This document shows positions 47,195 through 56,923 of a stretch of 64,000 nt of DNA, piece after piece. The notes beneath the pieces are model-generated. The model saw nothing but the letters and a program-made list of their open reading frames with translations, was not told the origin of the DNA and did no database searches. The position numbers were made by a program, and so were the translations under genes. Origin of the DNA: Ryuthela nishihirai (taxonomy: Eukaryota > Arthropoda > Arachnida > Araneae > Heptathelidae); contig JAWZYU010000006.1 in the NCBI GenBank assembly GCA_038380435.1, positions 36,210,501 to 36,274,500 of the forward strand, given 5' to 3'. Every line of letters begins with the position of its first letter. The first letter of the stretch is position 1.

Positions 47195-48352
47195 GTATAC
47201 ATTAGCACCAGAAGCGGAGCCTGGATATTCCCCAGAGTAGGACCATATGGTCTACCATTTGATTACGCCTTTATTCGCCGCCATATTCAAATCTTTACCT
47301 CACTTTCAATACCACTTGCCAGTTGGTACTTAGAGAATAAGTTCTTAAACCGAAGATTTGACCATCAACTTTACAACCTAAATCCAAAGTATCACGCCCT
47401 CTGTAAAGACCCCACTGTAAATGATTTTTTACCTCGTAAAGTGATAACTGGTGATATAATTATCAAAAAAGGAATAAAAGCATTTGCTGAAAATGGAGTA
47501 GTGTTTGAAGGGGAAGATAAAATCACCGAACTAGATGTAGTCATCCTTGCAACAGGCTATAGCTGGAAGTTCCCTTTCTTAAGCGATGATATCATTACCA
47601 AAGGAGAAAACGGAAGGATCGATTTATACAAATGCATGTATCCTCCTCATCTTTCTCATCCCACTTTGGCCATTATTGGATATCTATTGCCATTAGGTTC
47701 AGGATTTCCTTTAGGAGAAGCTCAGTGTCGATGGGCTGCTTTACTGATGAATCGCAAATTGAGTCTTCCTAGCCAAGAAGTAATGATGGCAGACGTCAAA
47801 CGTAAACACAAGGAAAACGTTAAACGTTACCCACCATCAGATAAGATGTCATTGCGTGTGGACTATATACCATACTTGGATGACATAACATCCCAATTTG
47901 GTGCAAAACCAAATCTATTTAAAATGGCATTCACAGATCCGAAACTTTTCATAGCTTGCTTTTTCGGTCCTTGTTTGCCTTATCAATATCGCTTGCAAGG
48001 TCCTCATTCGTGGAGTGGAGCCAGGGACGCCATCTTAACAGCAAATAAAAGGATTCGAACTACAGTATCAGATACACGTAAAAAGACACAAACAAATTTC
48101 GCAGGATTAATCACAAAATATATTGGCATCGTTCTACTACTCCTAGCAATATTTTCGCGGGAAATAGTACTTTTTAAATATTCGTTGTTTCTAATATTTC
48201 TTCCACTTATGTTATCCTTAAAATGTTTTGTCAGAGAATGTCTCTGTTTTCTTTTCATTCTTCCATTTTTAATAACATGGGAGGGTTTTTCGACAAATTA
48301 CTTCAACATTGTATTCCTTCCCCTTTCAATAGTTATAATAACATTGTTTTAA
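47195..48352 (+). CDS. Flavin-containing monooxygenase, last coding exon (residues 213-597)
   Basis: Preceded by a clear acceptor (ttttatctcaacag|GT) and in phase 0 with the exon ending at 34885. The joined reading (..SNVAKQ then VYISTRSGAWIF..) matches FMO order. ILATGY at about 329-334 is the conserved FMO ATGY motif. The C-terminus (from about residue 520) has several hydrophobic stretches (KYIGIVLLLLAIF, YSLFLIFLPLMLSL, LCFLFILPFLI, NIVFLPLSIVIITLF), consistent with membrane anchoring. Joined length is 597 aa, longer than the usual ~530 because of this tail. No frameshift or stop is seen, so the gene looks intact. AATAAA signals occur at 48619 and 48781. Confidence 0.9.
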   Translation, partial: VYISTRSGAWIFPRVGPYGLPFDYAFIRRHIQIFTSLSIPLASWYLENKFLNRRFDHQLYNLNPKYHALCKDPTVNDFLPRKVITGDIIIKKGIKAFAENGVVFEGEDKITELDVVILATGYSWKFPFLSDDIITKGENGRIDLYKCMYPPHLSHPTLAIIGYLLPLGSGFPLGEAQCRWAALLMNRKLSLPSQEVMMADVKRKHKENVKRYPPSDKMSLRVDYIPYLDDITSQFGAKPNLFKMAFTDPKLFIACFFGPCLPYQYRLQGPHSWSGARDAILTANKRIRTTVSDTRKKTQTNFAGLITKYIGIVLLLLAIFSREIVLFKYSLFLIFLPLMLSLKCFVRECLCFLFILPFLITWEGFSTNYFNIVFLPLSIVIITLF

Positions 48353-48833
48353 TTATGATGGCAGAGAAGACACCGTTTTTTGCTGTACAAATTAATATTA
48401 ATATAACTGAGAATTGTAAGCAATACACTGGATAATATCCAGAAAAATAACTTACACTATATAGTATGTAGAATTCATTATTTTCATACAATATAAAATT
48501 CTAAACTATAAATTTATATGCTAATTTTAAGATGTATAATGATAAATGTATTCTGAAAGGTAAATTATGACAGTAAATATGGAAAGACATCAGCAAAAAG
48601 CAGTCATATATATAAGGCAATAAATTGGGGGAATCAAATTTATAAGCCCCCAAAACCAAATTACCGAATCGAATCGGAGAGAAGAGTGAATGCTTTTTTT
48701 TTTGTTTTGTTTTCCTTTTTCTAGTGCCTGATTGGACTTGGTTTTCATTAAAATGATTTTCTACTGTCCTGTGATCAAAAAATAAAAACTGATGTTAATT
48801 CTTAATGCACATCATTTAGAAAGAATTCCTTTA
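48353..48833. other. FMO 3' flank
   Basis: Holds the 3' UTR with AATAAA at 48619 and 48781 and AT-rich sequence; nothing else recognised. Confidence 0.55.
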
Positions 48834-48846
48834 TCAAAGCAAATTC

Positions 48847-49231
48847 GGGAGTGGGGGTGGCTCAGTCGGTAGCGCGCCAGGCTCGTAATCTGTAGTTCCC
48901 AGGTTCGATTCCCAGCTGGGTCAGCTTTGAGATTTATCTCCGCAAAATTTCCCGCCTTGCCCACGGTCAGTAGGGGACACCGATGGGCTTGGAAAGGCCG
49001 CCGTCCGTCGGATGGGACGTTAATCCGTGACCTCGTGTGCGGGAGAGACACACCCTGTGCACGTTAAAGAACACGCTGGATGGCCTTGACGGGAGGCTAC
49101 CATCTGTCTCCCAACAGCTGTTCCAGTGGGTCCCCTCCCCCAACCTTCTCTGAGCCTTCGGGGTCTATGTGACCTGGCCATTTAGCCCATGGTGTGCAAA
49201 AAAGTGCCGCTCAGAAGTAAAACAACCCAAC
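48847..49231 (+). mobile_element. SINE-B copy 6, full length
   Basis: Head gggggtggctcagtcggtag, B box ggttcgattcccag, conserved core, and tail ccgctcagaagtaaaacaac. A 13-bp duplication tcaaagcaaattc lies at 48834-48846 and 49232-49244. Confidence 0.95.
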
Positions 49232-49244
49232 TCAAAGCAAATTC

Positions 49245-51145
49245 TTTGCAGGGTAGTAGAAGTCTGAATTCATTAGAATGTAAATACATGAAATATTTCA
49301 GTACAGCAATTTAATACTACTTTGTAATCAAAAAAGTAATACTGATACGTTAATAAATAATGCTCACCATATATAAAGAATTCCTTTGTCCATAATGAAT
49401 TCCTTGCATGTTAGTAAAAGCCTAAATGTTAAAATAAAGTTCGAATACTGAAAGTATGTATATTATTATGTTACTAATAGTTCCTTTTTTTGCCTGATTT
49501 GCAATCAAGTTTAATAGTGCTACAATACTATTAATTGTTCTCGAAAATATTCGCTAAGCATGCAAAATAAAATGTATAAGACATCACTCTAATATTATAT
49601 GTAAAATCTTCTCTGTAATCTATTTTAGGTATGAATGTTCTCGTGTTTAAATAGTTTTGTAATAAAAAATAAAAATAAAGTCTCAGATTCAAGTTTATTT
49701 CCAAATTTTAATACTTTAATACGTGAAACGGAATCGCGGTTATTACAATATTACCGGATCTCGAATTCCTTAACATTACTGTGATCTACAAGCCAAAATA
49801 CATCTATATTTCAATGTTTAACAGTCTGGCAGTGTTATATAAAAATTTCACCTTTGACCTCGAAGGACCCTTAAGATACCGAATTTTGCAATGTTTCCCT
49901 GATCTATGGTACGAAATATCGCCAGGCACTAATTTGTAGGTCGCTGGCACCAGTAGTTTTTTAACAGCACGGGTCTAAATTTGAGCTTTGGTCTCGAAGG
50001 ATCCCCCGGATTCGAAAATTTGTAACGTTTCGGAAAGCTAGAACACAAAACACATCCAGACACCAATTTTTACGTTTCTAGCACTCGTAGATCAAGGTTT
50101 ACCCTCTACGTGACCTCTACTTGACCTTGTAAAACACATCAGAAGTAAAATTTTGAATTTTTTCCGAGATCTACTTCCAGATTACCCCTAGGTGCAAATT
50201 TTCAGAGCTCTACCAACTTTGCATCACTGTTAGAATTACCGTGATCCTCTATCACTCACTCATTAACACAAGCAGTCACAATTGACTATATACACATTTG
50301 ATGAGTTTTCCAAGAAATACTACTTTAAATACGAGTTATAAAAGACACTTATATAATTCGTACCCATTTAAAGTTTTTTCTTTTGTTAAATTTCCGCTAC
50401 TTTTAGTTTCCCTTTAGGAATGCCATAATACACTTGGTGCTGGCTCGAAGTACATCAGTATACCGTTTGGACTTCTTCCGCTCCCACCCAGCCCTACGTT
50501 GACGGTGGAGACTAGAATGAAGCCTCGACTTGGGGGGAAGGTCTACAACCCTTTACCATTTGAACCCTAAAATCTTGATTGGTCGACTCCATTTTGGTTA
50601 ATGTTGCACAGGTGTTGAGGTGCTGTCTGTGGAGTATCAGTGCTTTTAATCTGATGTCATTAGTGCTTAAATGACTTATGAATATTCCATGGCATGCACC
50701 ATCTAGCCTTTAAATAAAAGTCATCGTGCCCCTAATACAAAAAATAAAGATTAAAGTACAGAATTGATCCTAAGATGATTGGGTACTTGTGCGAATGAGA
50801 ATTGAATACAGGATTAAAGGCAAACGAGCCAGGTGCTCTTTAAGCAAAAGGTCGTAGCATCAATGACGGAAAAATGTGACTACACCATAACAGTTAAGAT
50901 AATGTATGTAAAAGAAAGCGACATAGCAGATCTTTAGATAAACGCCATCATGCCCTTAACGCAAAATGAAAGATTGAAGTATACAATAAAGCTAAGATGA
51001 TTGTTCTAACTAATATCGTAAGAAATGGTTGTATGGTACAAAGGTTACATAAAGACTTGAAAAATCTCAAATTCATGACCTGTCATTTACGATATTTCTT
51101 CCACTTGAACGTCCGGTGACAGATAAAAGGCAATTGCATCAGTGA
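49245..51145. other. Intergenic sequence with a diverged repeat
   Basis: At 49850-50120 a loose ~150-bp unit recurs two or three times (tttgacctcgaaggaccctt / tttggtctcgaaggatcccc, cgctggcaccagtag / tctagcactcgtagatc). Short stretches at about 50700-50760 and 50935-50990 are weakly repeated (atctagcctttaaataaaag / agatctttagataaacgcc). No gene recognised. Confidence 0.5.
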
Positions 51146-51149
51146 TTAA

Positions 51150-51840
51150 AAAACGGGAATACGCAACAACAGGAAAGATAATTTTGGTGGAGGAATTAAT
51201 ATGATTAAAGAAACACACAAAACAAGCACAAAATACCGAAGCTATAAGAAATTCACTAAGGAATGCAGCAACAGTAAAGATTATTTTGGTGTAGGAAGAA
51301 ATATGATTAAAGAAACACACAAAACATGCACAAAATACCGAAGCCATAAGAAATTCCCTAAGGAATGCAGCAACAGTAAAGATAATTTTGGTGTAGGAAG
51401 AAATATGATTAAAAAAACACAAAACATGCACAAAATACCGAAGCCATAAGAAATTCCCTAAGGATTGCAGCAACAGTAAAGATAATTTTGGTGTAGGAAG
51501 AATTATGATTAAAGAAACACACAAAACATGCACAAAATACCGAAGCTATAAGAAATTCACTAAGGAATGCAGCAACAGTAAAGATAATTTTAGTGTAGGA
51601 AGAAATATGCACAAAAAATGCTAAAAAAATTCTAAAAAAACACAAAACATGCACAAAATACCGAAGCCATAAGAAATTCCCTAAGGTATGCAGCAACAGT
51701 AAAGATAATTTTGGTGTAGGAAGAAATATGATTAAAGAAACACAAAACATGCACAAAATACCGAAGCTATGAGAAATTCACTAAATAATGCAGTAACAGT
51801 AAAGATAATTTTGGTGTAGGAAGAAATATGATTAAAGGTG
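51150..51840. repeat. 102-bp minisatellite, about six units
   Basis: Units of 102 bp: ggaatgcagcaacagtaaag, ataattttggtgtaggaaga, aatatgattaaagaaacaca, caaaacatgcacaaaatacc, gaagccataagaaattccc. Since 102 is 34 codons, frames stay open on both strands and encode 34-residue repeats. One unit near 51600-51660 has a partial internal duplication. No start context or family supports a gene. Confidence 0.93.
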
Positions 51841-52141
51841 AGAGTGTACATTGAAAATTACAAAATATTTAGAAATAAATCATATATTAAAAATTGCAAA
51901 ATATTTAGAAGTAAGTAATGATATATACTACACCAAATGAAGAATATATACTACACCAAATGAAGAAATGCATAAATCTCCTAGAGGGTGAGAAAATATT
52001 GAGAATTTTGCAAAACTAGAAAAAAATAAATTCATATATAGTAACCAACTGAAGAAATACATAAATCATCCAAAGCGAAGTGGAAAAATATTAAATAGTG
52101 CATAAAACTGGGAGTGATTCAATTAATTTATATATATATAT

Positions 52142-52777
52142 TGTTACGACAGAAGAATCTGGCAACCGAAAGCAAAGTTTCAGCCAACGAATAAGAACTT
52201 TGGGAGAATTTGGAGAAGAAGAGTGGAGCGTTAACGGTCGTTTTGTATTGTAACGGTCGTTGTGTTGTAACGGTCGAAGAGTTCGAAAATGGCCGGTGGG
52301 CTGTTCTGAGACAGTGCGCGTTAAGTATCAAGAAGTAACTTGATGTGTTGTGTATACGCGGAAGGATAAAAGTGGGATCTTTTATCGTTAAGTATCAAGA
52401 AGTAACTTGATGTGTTGTGTATACGCGGAAGTATAAAAGTGGGAACTTTTATGGCTAACTTCGAATGTCTACACGGACTGTCTTTTTGTTCGGCTAGTGT
52501 GTGAAAAGTTATTAGCACAGGACGAGAATTGGTTTACGAGAGAAGATCTTCGGGTGACCTGGTAAACCAAGTAAAAGGTAGTATTTAGTAAAATACACAG
52601 AGCTGATGTGTGCTCATGCAGGAAGATTGATGACTTGTGCATGTTAATAGTTGATTTGTTAATAAGATACTTCATCCATATTTCCTTTGTAACAATTTAC
52701 CTTGTATTGAATTTGGTTTTGAAATATAGCTTTTAATACTCACGCTCAGTGGCTATCCATTTTTGTAATCCGCAACA
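52142..52777 (+). repeat. 5' LTR of copy A
   Basis: 636 bp, TGTTACGACAG...ATCCGCAACA. Contains tgtaacggtcg repeated near 52250-52280 and a 67-bp tandem duplication at 52319-52450 (cgttaagtatcaagaagtaa, then cttgatgtgttgtgtatacg). Confidence 0.95.
52432..52439 (+). promoter_or_regulatory. TATA box candidate in the 5' LTR
   Basis: TATAAAAG in the second 67-bp unit. The first unit has gataaaag at the same place (52375). A U3-type core promoter driving the retroelement transcript is the natural reading, but no start site is shown. Confidence 0.5.
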
Positions 52778-52796
52778 TTTGGTGTCAGAAGTGGGA
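52778..52796 (+). other. Primer-binding site
   Basis: tttggtgtcagaagtggga directly follows the LTR. TGGTGTCAGAAGTGGGA is a common arthropod Gypsy-type primer site; a tRNA-Leu 3' end is the likely primer, which I infer only from recall of tRNA sequences. Confidence 0.75.
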
Positions 52797-52808
52797 TTAA
52801 TTAATTGA

Positions 52809-55721
52809 ATGCCGTTAACTAGAAGTATAGATGAATTAGTAAAGTTGATAAATAGCTTCAAAGCCGATATGACTGCGCTGATGAAAGATATGAAAGCCGA
52901 TATGGCTACGCTGATGACTGATATGAAAGCCGATATGGCTACGCTGATGACTGATATGAAAGCCGATATGGCTACACAGATGAATGACATTAAAAGTCAA
53001 AATAATGAGTTGAGAACTGAGATAGTTTCTCAAAAAGATGATTTGAAAGCCGAAATGGCCGCACAAAATACTGAGATGAGAGCTGAAGTGGCTTCTCAAG
53101 TTGGTAAGATTATTGATCACTTCAAGGATCATAAAACCGAACTCAATAGACAATGCAATAGTTTAAATGTTGAATTTGTCAGTGAAAAAGATGATCTTGA
53201 TAGTGTTAAGTTAGATTGTAAACATGGAAAAGAAAAAGAGAAAGGCAACGCATATAAAAATGTGGATCTGCTACTGGAAATCAAGAATTGTAGAGATAGC
53301 GCAGATAATGCCTTTGACCACGCAACTACTGGTAATGCATGGCAGAGTGTCTATGTCGCTGGTGACATGTCTAGGAACTGTGAAGAACAATCACACAGAT
53401 CAGAGAGCTGTGAGACTATACAGTACGCTTTGCACTTCAAAATACCTAGGTATACAAGTCTGGCACGATCTGAAGAGAGATCCACACGAAAGGTATTCTA
53501 TTCCTCGCCGTCAGCAAAATGCGTCATGGACAATTATCGCAAAGGCAGAGTAACGAGTGGTAATGAGGGGGAACGAAACAGAGTTTACGTTTCGCAGAGT
53601 GGTCCGAGTAAAGAAGAGGTGTCCATTCATCATAGATACAAAGTGCCATTCGACGTTACTGGGGAAGTCGGAGAGATTTTTCCGAAGCATATAGCCACAC
53701 TTGAATCGTTTATAGAAAGTGGGGATTTAAGGAAGAGGAATTCCGAAGAATGGCTTAGAAGCATAACAGGTGATGCTAGTAAAAGAGCTTCAGGCAGAGA
53801 CAGTACTTCAAAGACTAACTTTCTGGATGAAACTAAGCCTCAGAGTTACGATCAGAGAGAAGTGAATCCCTCAGATAATTTCAACGTAGCCACGCTGAAT
53901 TTCTTTTCTGAACAGTCAATGTGCAGATTTGGACATTATAACCATTTAGATTATAAGGATATAGAAAAGTTTTATCACGACTACAAGAGCTCTAAAGTGG
54001 ACAATATCATGTTACAAAACTCGTCGCTGATCTCCAGAATGAACAATTTGGCAATCATGACTGATGTTTCCCTGGCTAATTACAATGAGAGCTCCAAGAA
54101 AGTGAATTCCGAAGAAACAGCAACTATGACCTCCTCGGGTCATGTGTTTTGCTGGAGACCCGAGTGGCGCCATCGGATGGTAGATGAAAACAGCACAGGA
54201 GGTGTCGGCAACAAAGTGAGTCTTGTCTTGGCTCCTGCACTTGCTGCTTTAGGTCTCAAGGTCCCTATGATCTCCGGTCGTGCTCTCCAATTGACGGGAG
54301 ATACTCTGGACAAATTGGAATCCATCCCTGGCTTCACAGTCGACTGCACTAAAGATAAAATCGAGCAGATGATGGAAGACGTCGGATGCTGCATCGTAGG
54401 ACAGACAGAGGAGCTGGTGCCAACAGATAAGGAGATTTACCGCTGCAAGGATCTGACGGCTACCGTAGATAGCGTTCCTCTAATGAGATGCTCAATTGTG
54501 TCCAAAAAGCTGGCTGAAGGAGTGTGTGCTTTGGTTTATGATGTTGAATTCGGAAAAGGAGCTATTGATCTCATCAGTACAGAAGATGTTGCTGTTGATT
54601 TAGTTAAGAAAGCGGTTGCAGCATCACAAGCTCGTGGAATGAAGAGTTTGAGTTGTTCAGCTGTTATCAGCAACATGGATTCACCTCTTGAAAACTCTGT
54701 TGACAACTCTCTGGAAGTGATGGAAGCTGTTCAGTGTTTCCTTGGTAACGGATCCTTGGAACTGCAAGAGCTCGTCGAAGAGTTAGGAGGAGAACTTCTG
54801 CGTTTGGTGAACATTGTGGATAATAGGGTAGATGAAGCATCACGTGTCTGCAAGGTTCTGCATAACGGCAATGCTTTGAACAAGTTTCGTGACATGTTAA
54901 TAGAACAAGGAGTATCTGAAGATGTTGCAAGCTGGCTATGTGAAGGTAAAACAGAAAAAATATTGCTAGCAGCCCGACACATCACTGATTTCACTTATAC
55001 AGGAGAAACAGGTAAGGTTGTCGGATTAGAAGCTGCAGTTCTAGCAAGAGTATGGAAGGAGGAGATGGACCGAAGCGCTAAAAAGAATTATGGAGCTGAT
55101 ATTATAATTGTGAAGCACCTTGGGGATCAAATTGAATCAGGTGAAATATGGCTGAAGGTTCATCACGACAGTTCTGAATTAAGTGAAAGTCAACTGACAA
55201 AAGGGTCAGACTGGAGGATGAAACTCCTCCCTAGATTTTATGTCACTAATGACTTTCATTCCTTGTTACTGTTGATAGAAGTAAAAATCCAAAGAAGAAA
55301 ACTTTCGACAAAGAAGAAAACTTTTTACAGGTTTTGCACGAAAACTCTTAGGCGATTCTTCTCCCTGCAGAGACATAAACGTGTTCACAAGGGCTATAGG
55401 CCTTACACGTATTATGTTTGTGGACGAGGCTTCAGTCAGAAAAGAAATCTACGTCATAATGAGATTCGCTTTCATTTTGACACAGACGTGGTATATCGCA
55501 TTCGTCGATGTCCAGCTACAAAGTGCAAGGTGGTTCACGTGGATCATTTGGCCCCGTTTCATCGAAGAACTGAAGAAGCTTTGGAATCCAGAATTGTTCG
55601 GGACGAACAAGACCTAGGAAGGGGGCAGTGTTACGACAGAAGAATCTGGCAACCGAAAGCAAAGTTTCAGCCAACGAATAAGAACTTTGGGAGAATTTGG
55701 AGAAGAAGAGTGGAGCGTTAA
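52809..55721 (+). CDS. Fusion ORF: coiled coil, unknown region, thymidine phosphorylase, zinc-finger remnant, integrase tail
   Basis: 970 aa, uninterrupted, ATG 31 bp after the LTR. Residues 15-110 form a coiled coil with the unit MTDMKADMATL repeated. Residues 150-430 are unrecognised. Residues 439-800 align with the TYMP/DeoA family: STGGVGNKVSLVLAPALAA, PMISGRALQLTGDTLDKLE, KDLTATVDSVPL, SIVSKKLAEG, ending EIWLKVHHDSSELSESQ. In E. coli numbering recalled from the literature, S86, S95, S113, T123, S186 and K190 are kept, but H85 is Asn461, K84 is Glu460 and R171 is Lys547. About 100 N-terminal residues of the enzyme are missing. Residues 838-889 are two broken C2H2 fingers. Residues 890-944 are a Gypsy integrase tail. 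No introns occur in the phosphorylase part, so it came from cDNA. Activity is doubtful. Confidence 0.9.
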   Translation: MPLTRSIDELVKLINSFKADMTALMKDMKADMATLMTDMKADMATLMTDMKADMATQMNDIKSQNNELRTEIVSQKDDLKAEMAAQNTEMRAEVASQVGKIIDHFKDHKTELNRQCNSLNVEFVSEKDDLDSVKLDCKHGKEKEKGNAYKNVDLLLEIKNCRDSADNAFDHATTGNAWQSVYVAGDMSRNCEEQSHRSESCETIQYALHFKIPRYTSLARSEERSTRKVFYSSPSAKCVMDNYRKGRVTSGNEGERNRVYVSQSGPSKEEVSIHHRYKVPFDVTGEVGEIFPKHIATLESFIESGDLRKRNSEEWLRSITGDASKRASGRDSTSKTNFLDETKPQSYDQREVNPSDNFNVATLNFFSEQSMCRFGHYNHLDYKDIEKFYHDYKSSKVDNIMLQNSSLISRMNNLAIMTDVSLANYNESSKKVNSEETATMTSSGHVFCWRPEWRHRMVDENSTGGVGNKVSLVLAPALAALGLKVPMISGRALQLTGDTLDKLESIPGFTVDCTKDKIEQMMEDVGCCIVGQTEELVPTDKEIYRCKDLTATVDSVPLMRCSIVSKKLAEGVCALVYDVEFGKGAIDLISTEDVAVDLVKKAVAASQARGMKSLSCSAVISNMDSPLENSVDNSLEVMEAVQCFLGNGSLELQELVEELGGELLRLVNIVDNRVDEASRVCKVLHNGNALNKFRDMLIEQGVSEDVASWLCEGKTEKILLAARHITDFTYTGETGKVVGLEAAVLARVWKEEMDRSAKKNYGADIIIVKHLGDQIESGEIWLKVHHDSSELSESQLTKGSDWRMKLLPRFYVTNDFHSLLLLIEVKIQRRKLSTKKKTFYRFCTKTLRRFFSLQRHKRVHKGYRPYTYYVCGRGFSQKRNLRHNEIRFHFDTDVVYRIRRCPATKCKVVHVDHLAPFHRRTEEALESRIVRDEQDLGRGQCYDRRIWQPKAKFQPTNKNFGRIWRRRVER
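55612..55628 (+). other. Polypurine tract of copy A
   Basis: ctaggaagggggcag immediately before the 3' LTR; it overlaps the ORF and would prime plus-strand DNA synthesis. Confidence 0.75.
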
Positions 55722-56266
55722 CGGTCGTTTTGTATTGTAACGGTCGTTGTGTTGTAACGGTCGAAGAGTTCGAAAATGGCCGGTGGGCTGTTCTGAGACA
55801 GTGCGCGTTAAGTATCAAGAAGTAACTTGATGTGTTGTGTATACGCGGAAGGATAAAAGTGGGATCTTTTATCGTTAAGTATCAAGAAGTAACTTGATGT
55901 GTTGTGTATACGCGGAAGTATAAAAGTGGGAACTTTTATGGCTAACTTCGAATGTCTACACGGACTGTCTTTTTGTTCGGCTAGTGTGTGAAAAGTTATT
56001 AGCACAGGACGAGAATTGGTTTACGAGAGAAGATCTTCGGGTGACCTGGTAAATCAAGTAAAAGGTAGTATTTAGTAAAATACACAGAGCTGATGTGTGC
56101 TCATGCAGGAAGATTGATGACTTGTGCATGTTAATAGTTGATTTGTTAATAAGATACTTCATCCATATTTCCTTTGTAACAATTTACCTTGTATTGAATT
56201 TGGTTTTGAAATATAGCTTTTAATACTCACGCTCAGTGGCTATCCATTTTTTTGTGATCCGCAACA
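55629..56266 (+). repeat. 3' LTR of copy A
   Basis: 638 bp, nearly identical to the 5' LTR. The ORF runs about 90 bp into it before stopping, which is unusual but explained by the fusion with the integrase tail. Confidence 0.95.
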
Positions 56267-56270
56267 ATAT

Positions 56271-56912
56271 TGTTGCGGATTACAAAAATGGATAGCCACT
56301 GAGCGTGAGTATTAAAAGCTATATTTCAAAACCAAATTCAATACAAGGTAAATTGTTACAAAGGAAATATGGATGAAGTATCTTATTAACAAATCAACTA
56401 TTAACATGCACAAGTCATCAATCTTCACGTAGAGCACACAACATCAGCTCTGTGTATTTTACTAAATACTACCTTTTACTTGATTTACCAGGTCACCCGA
56501 AGATCTTCACTCGTAAACCAATTCTCGTCCTGTGCTAATAACTGTTCACACACTAGCCGAACAAAAAGACAGTCCGTGTAGACATTCGAAGTTAGCCATA
56601 AAAGTTCCCACTTTTATACTTCCGTGTATACACAACACATCAAGTTACTTCTTGATACTTAACGATAAAAGATCCCACTTTTATCCTTCCGCGTATACAC
56701 AACACATCAAGTTACTTCTTGATACTTACGCGCACTGTCTCAGAACAGCCCACCGGCCATTTTCGAACTCACCGACCGTTACAATACACAACGACCGTTA
56801 CAATACAAAACGACGTTAACGCTCCACTCTTCTTCTCCAAATTCTCCCAACGTTCTTATTCGTTGGCTGAAACTTTTTTGCTTTCGGTTGCCAGATTCCT
56901 TCTGTCGTAACA
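56271..56912 (-). repeat. 3' LTR of copy B
   Basis: Plus-strand tgttgcggattac to tctgtcgtaaca. The polypurine tract complement ctgccccctt follows at 56913. Confidence 0.95.
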
Positions 56913-56923
56913 CTGCCCCCTTC

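Larger units (their letters stand above)
52142..56266 (+). mobile_element. Thymidine phosphorylase-carrying LTR retroelement, copy A
   Basis: A complete 4,125-bp LTR element. It has 5' LTR 52142-52777, primer-binding site from 52778, ORF 52809-55721, polypurine tract just before 55629, and 3' LTR 55629-56266. It is flanked by ATAT at 52138-52141 and 56267-56270. No reverse transcriptase, protease or RNase H is encoded, so it must be mobilised by a helper. LTRs are almost identical (for example one c/t change near 52568 and a small indel near the end), so the insertion is young. Confidence 0.93.

Noticed and set aside
48847..48920. tRNA gene at SINE heads
   Set aside because: A and B boxes are present, but the cloverleaf is degraded and followed by SINE bodies with target duplications, so these are SINE promoters.
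51555..51600. Splice-like signals in the 102-bp repeat
   Set aside because: Each signal is simply repeated with the unit; no flanking coding exons.
52809..55721. A host thymidine phosphorylase gene that merely lies near LTRs
   Set aside because: The ORF starts 31 bp after an LTR, ends at a polypurine tract inside an integrase tail, lacks introns and is present twice with the same LTR boundaries, so it is part of the mobile element.
56266..56271. Inverted pair as a pure assembly artefact
   Set aside because: The arms differ in LTR sequence, N-terminal repeat number and a frameshift, so they are not one sequence folded back; long-read confirmation would still be useful.
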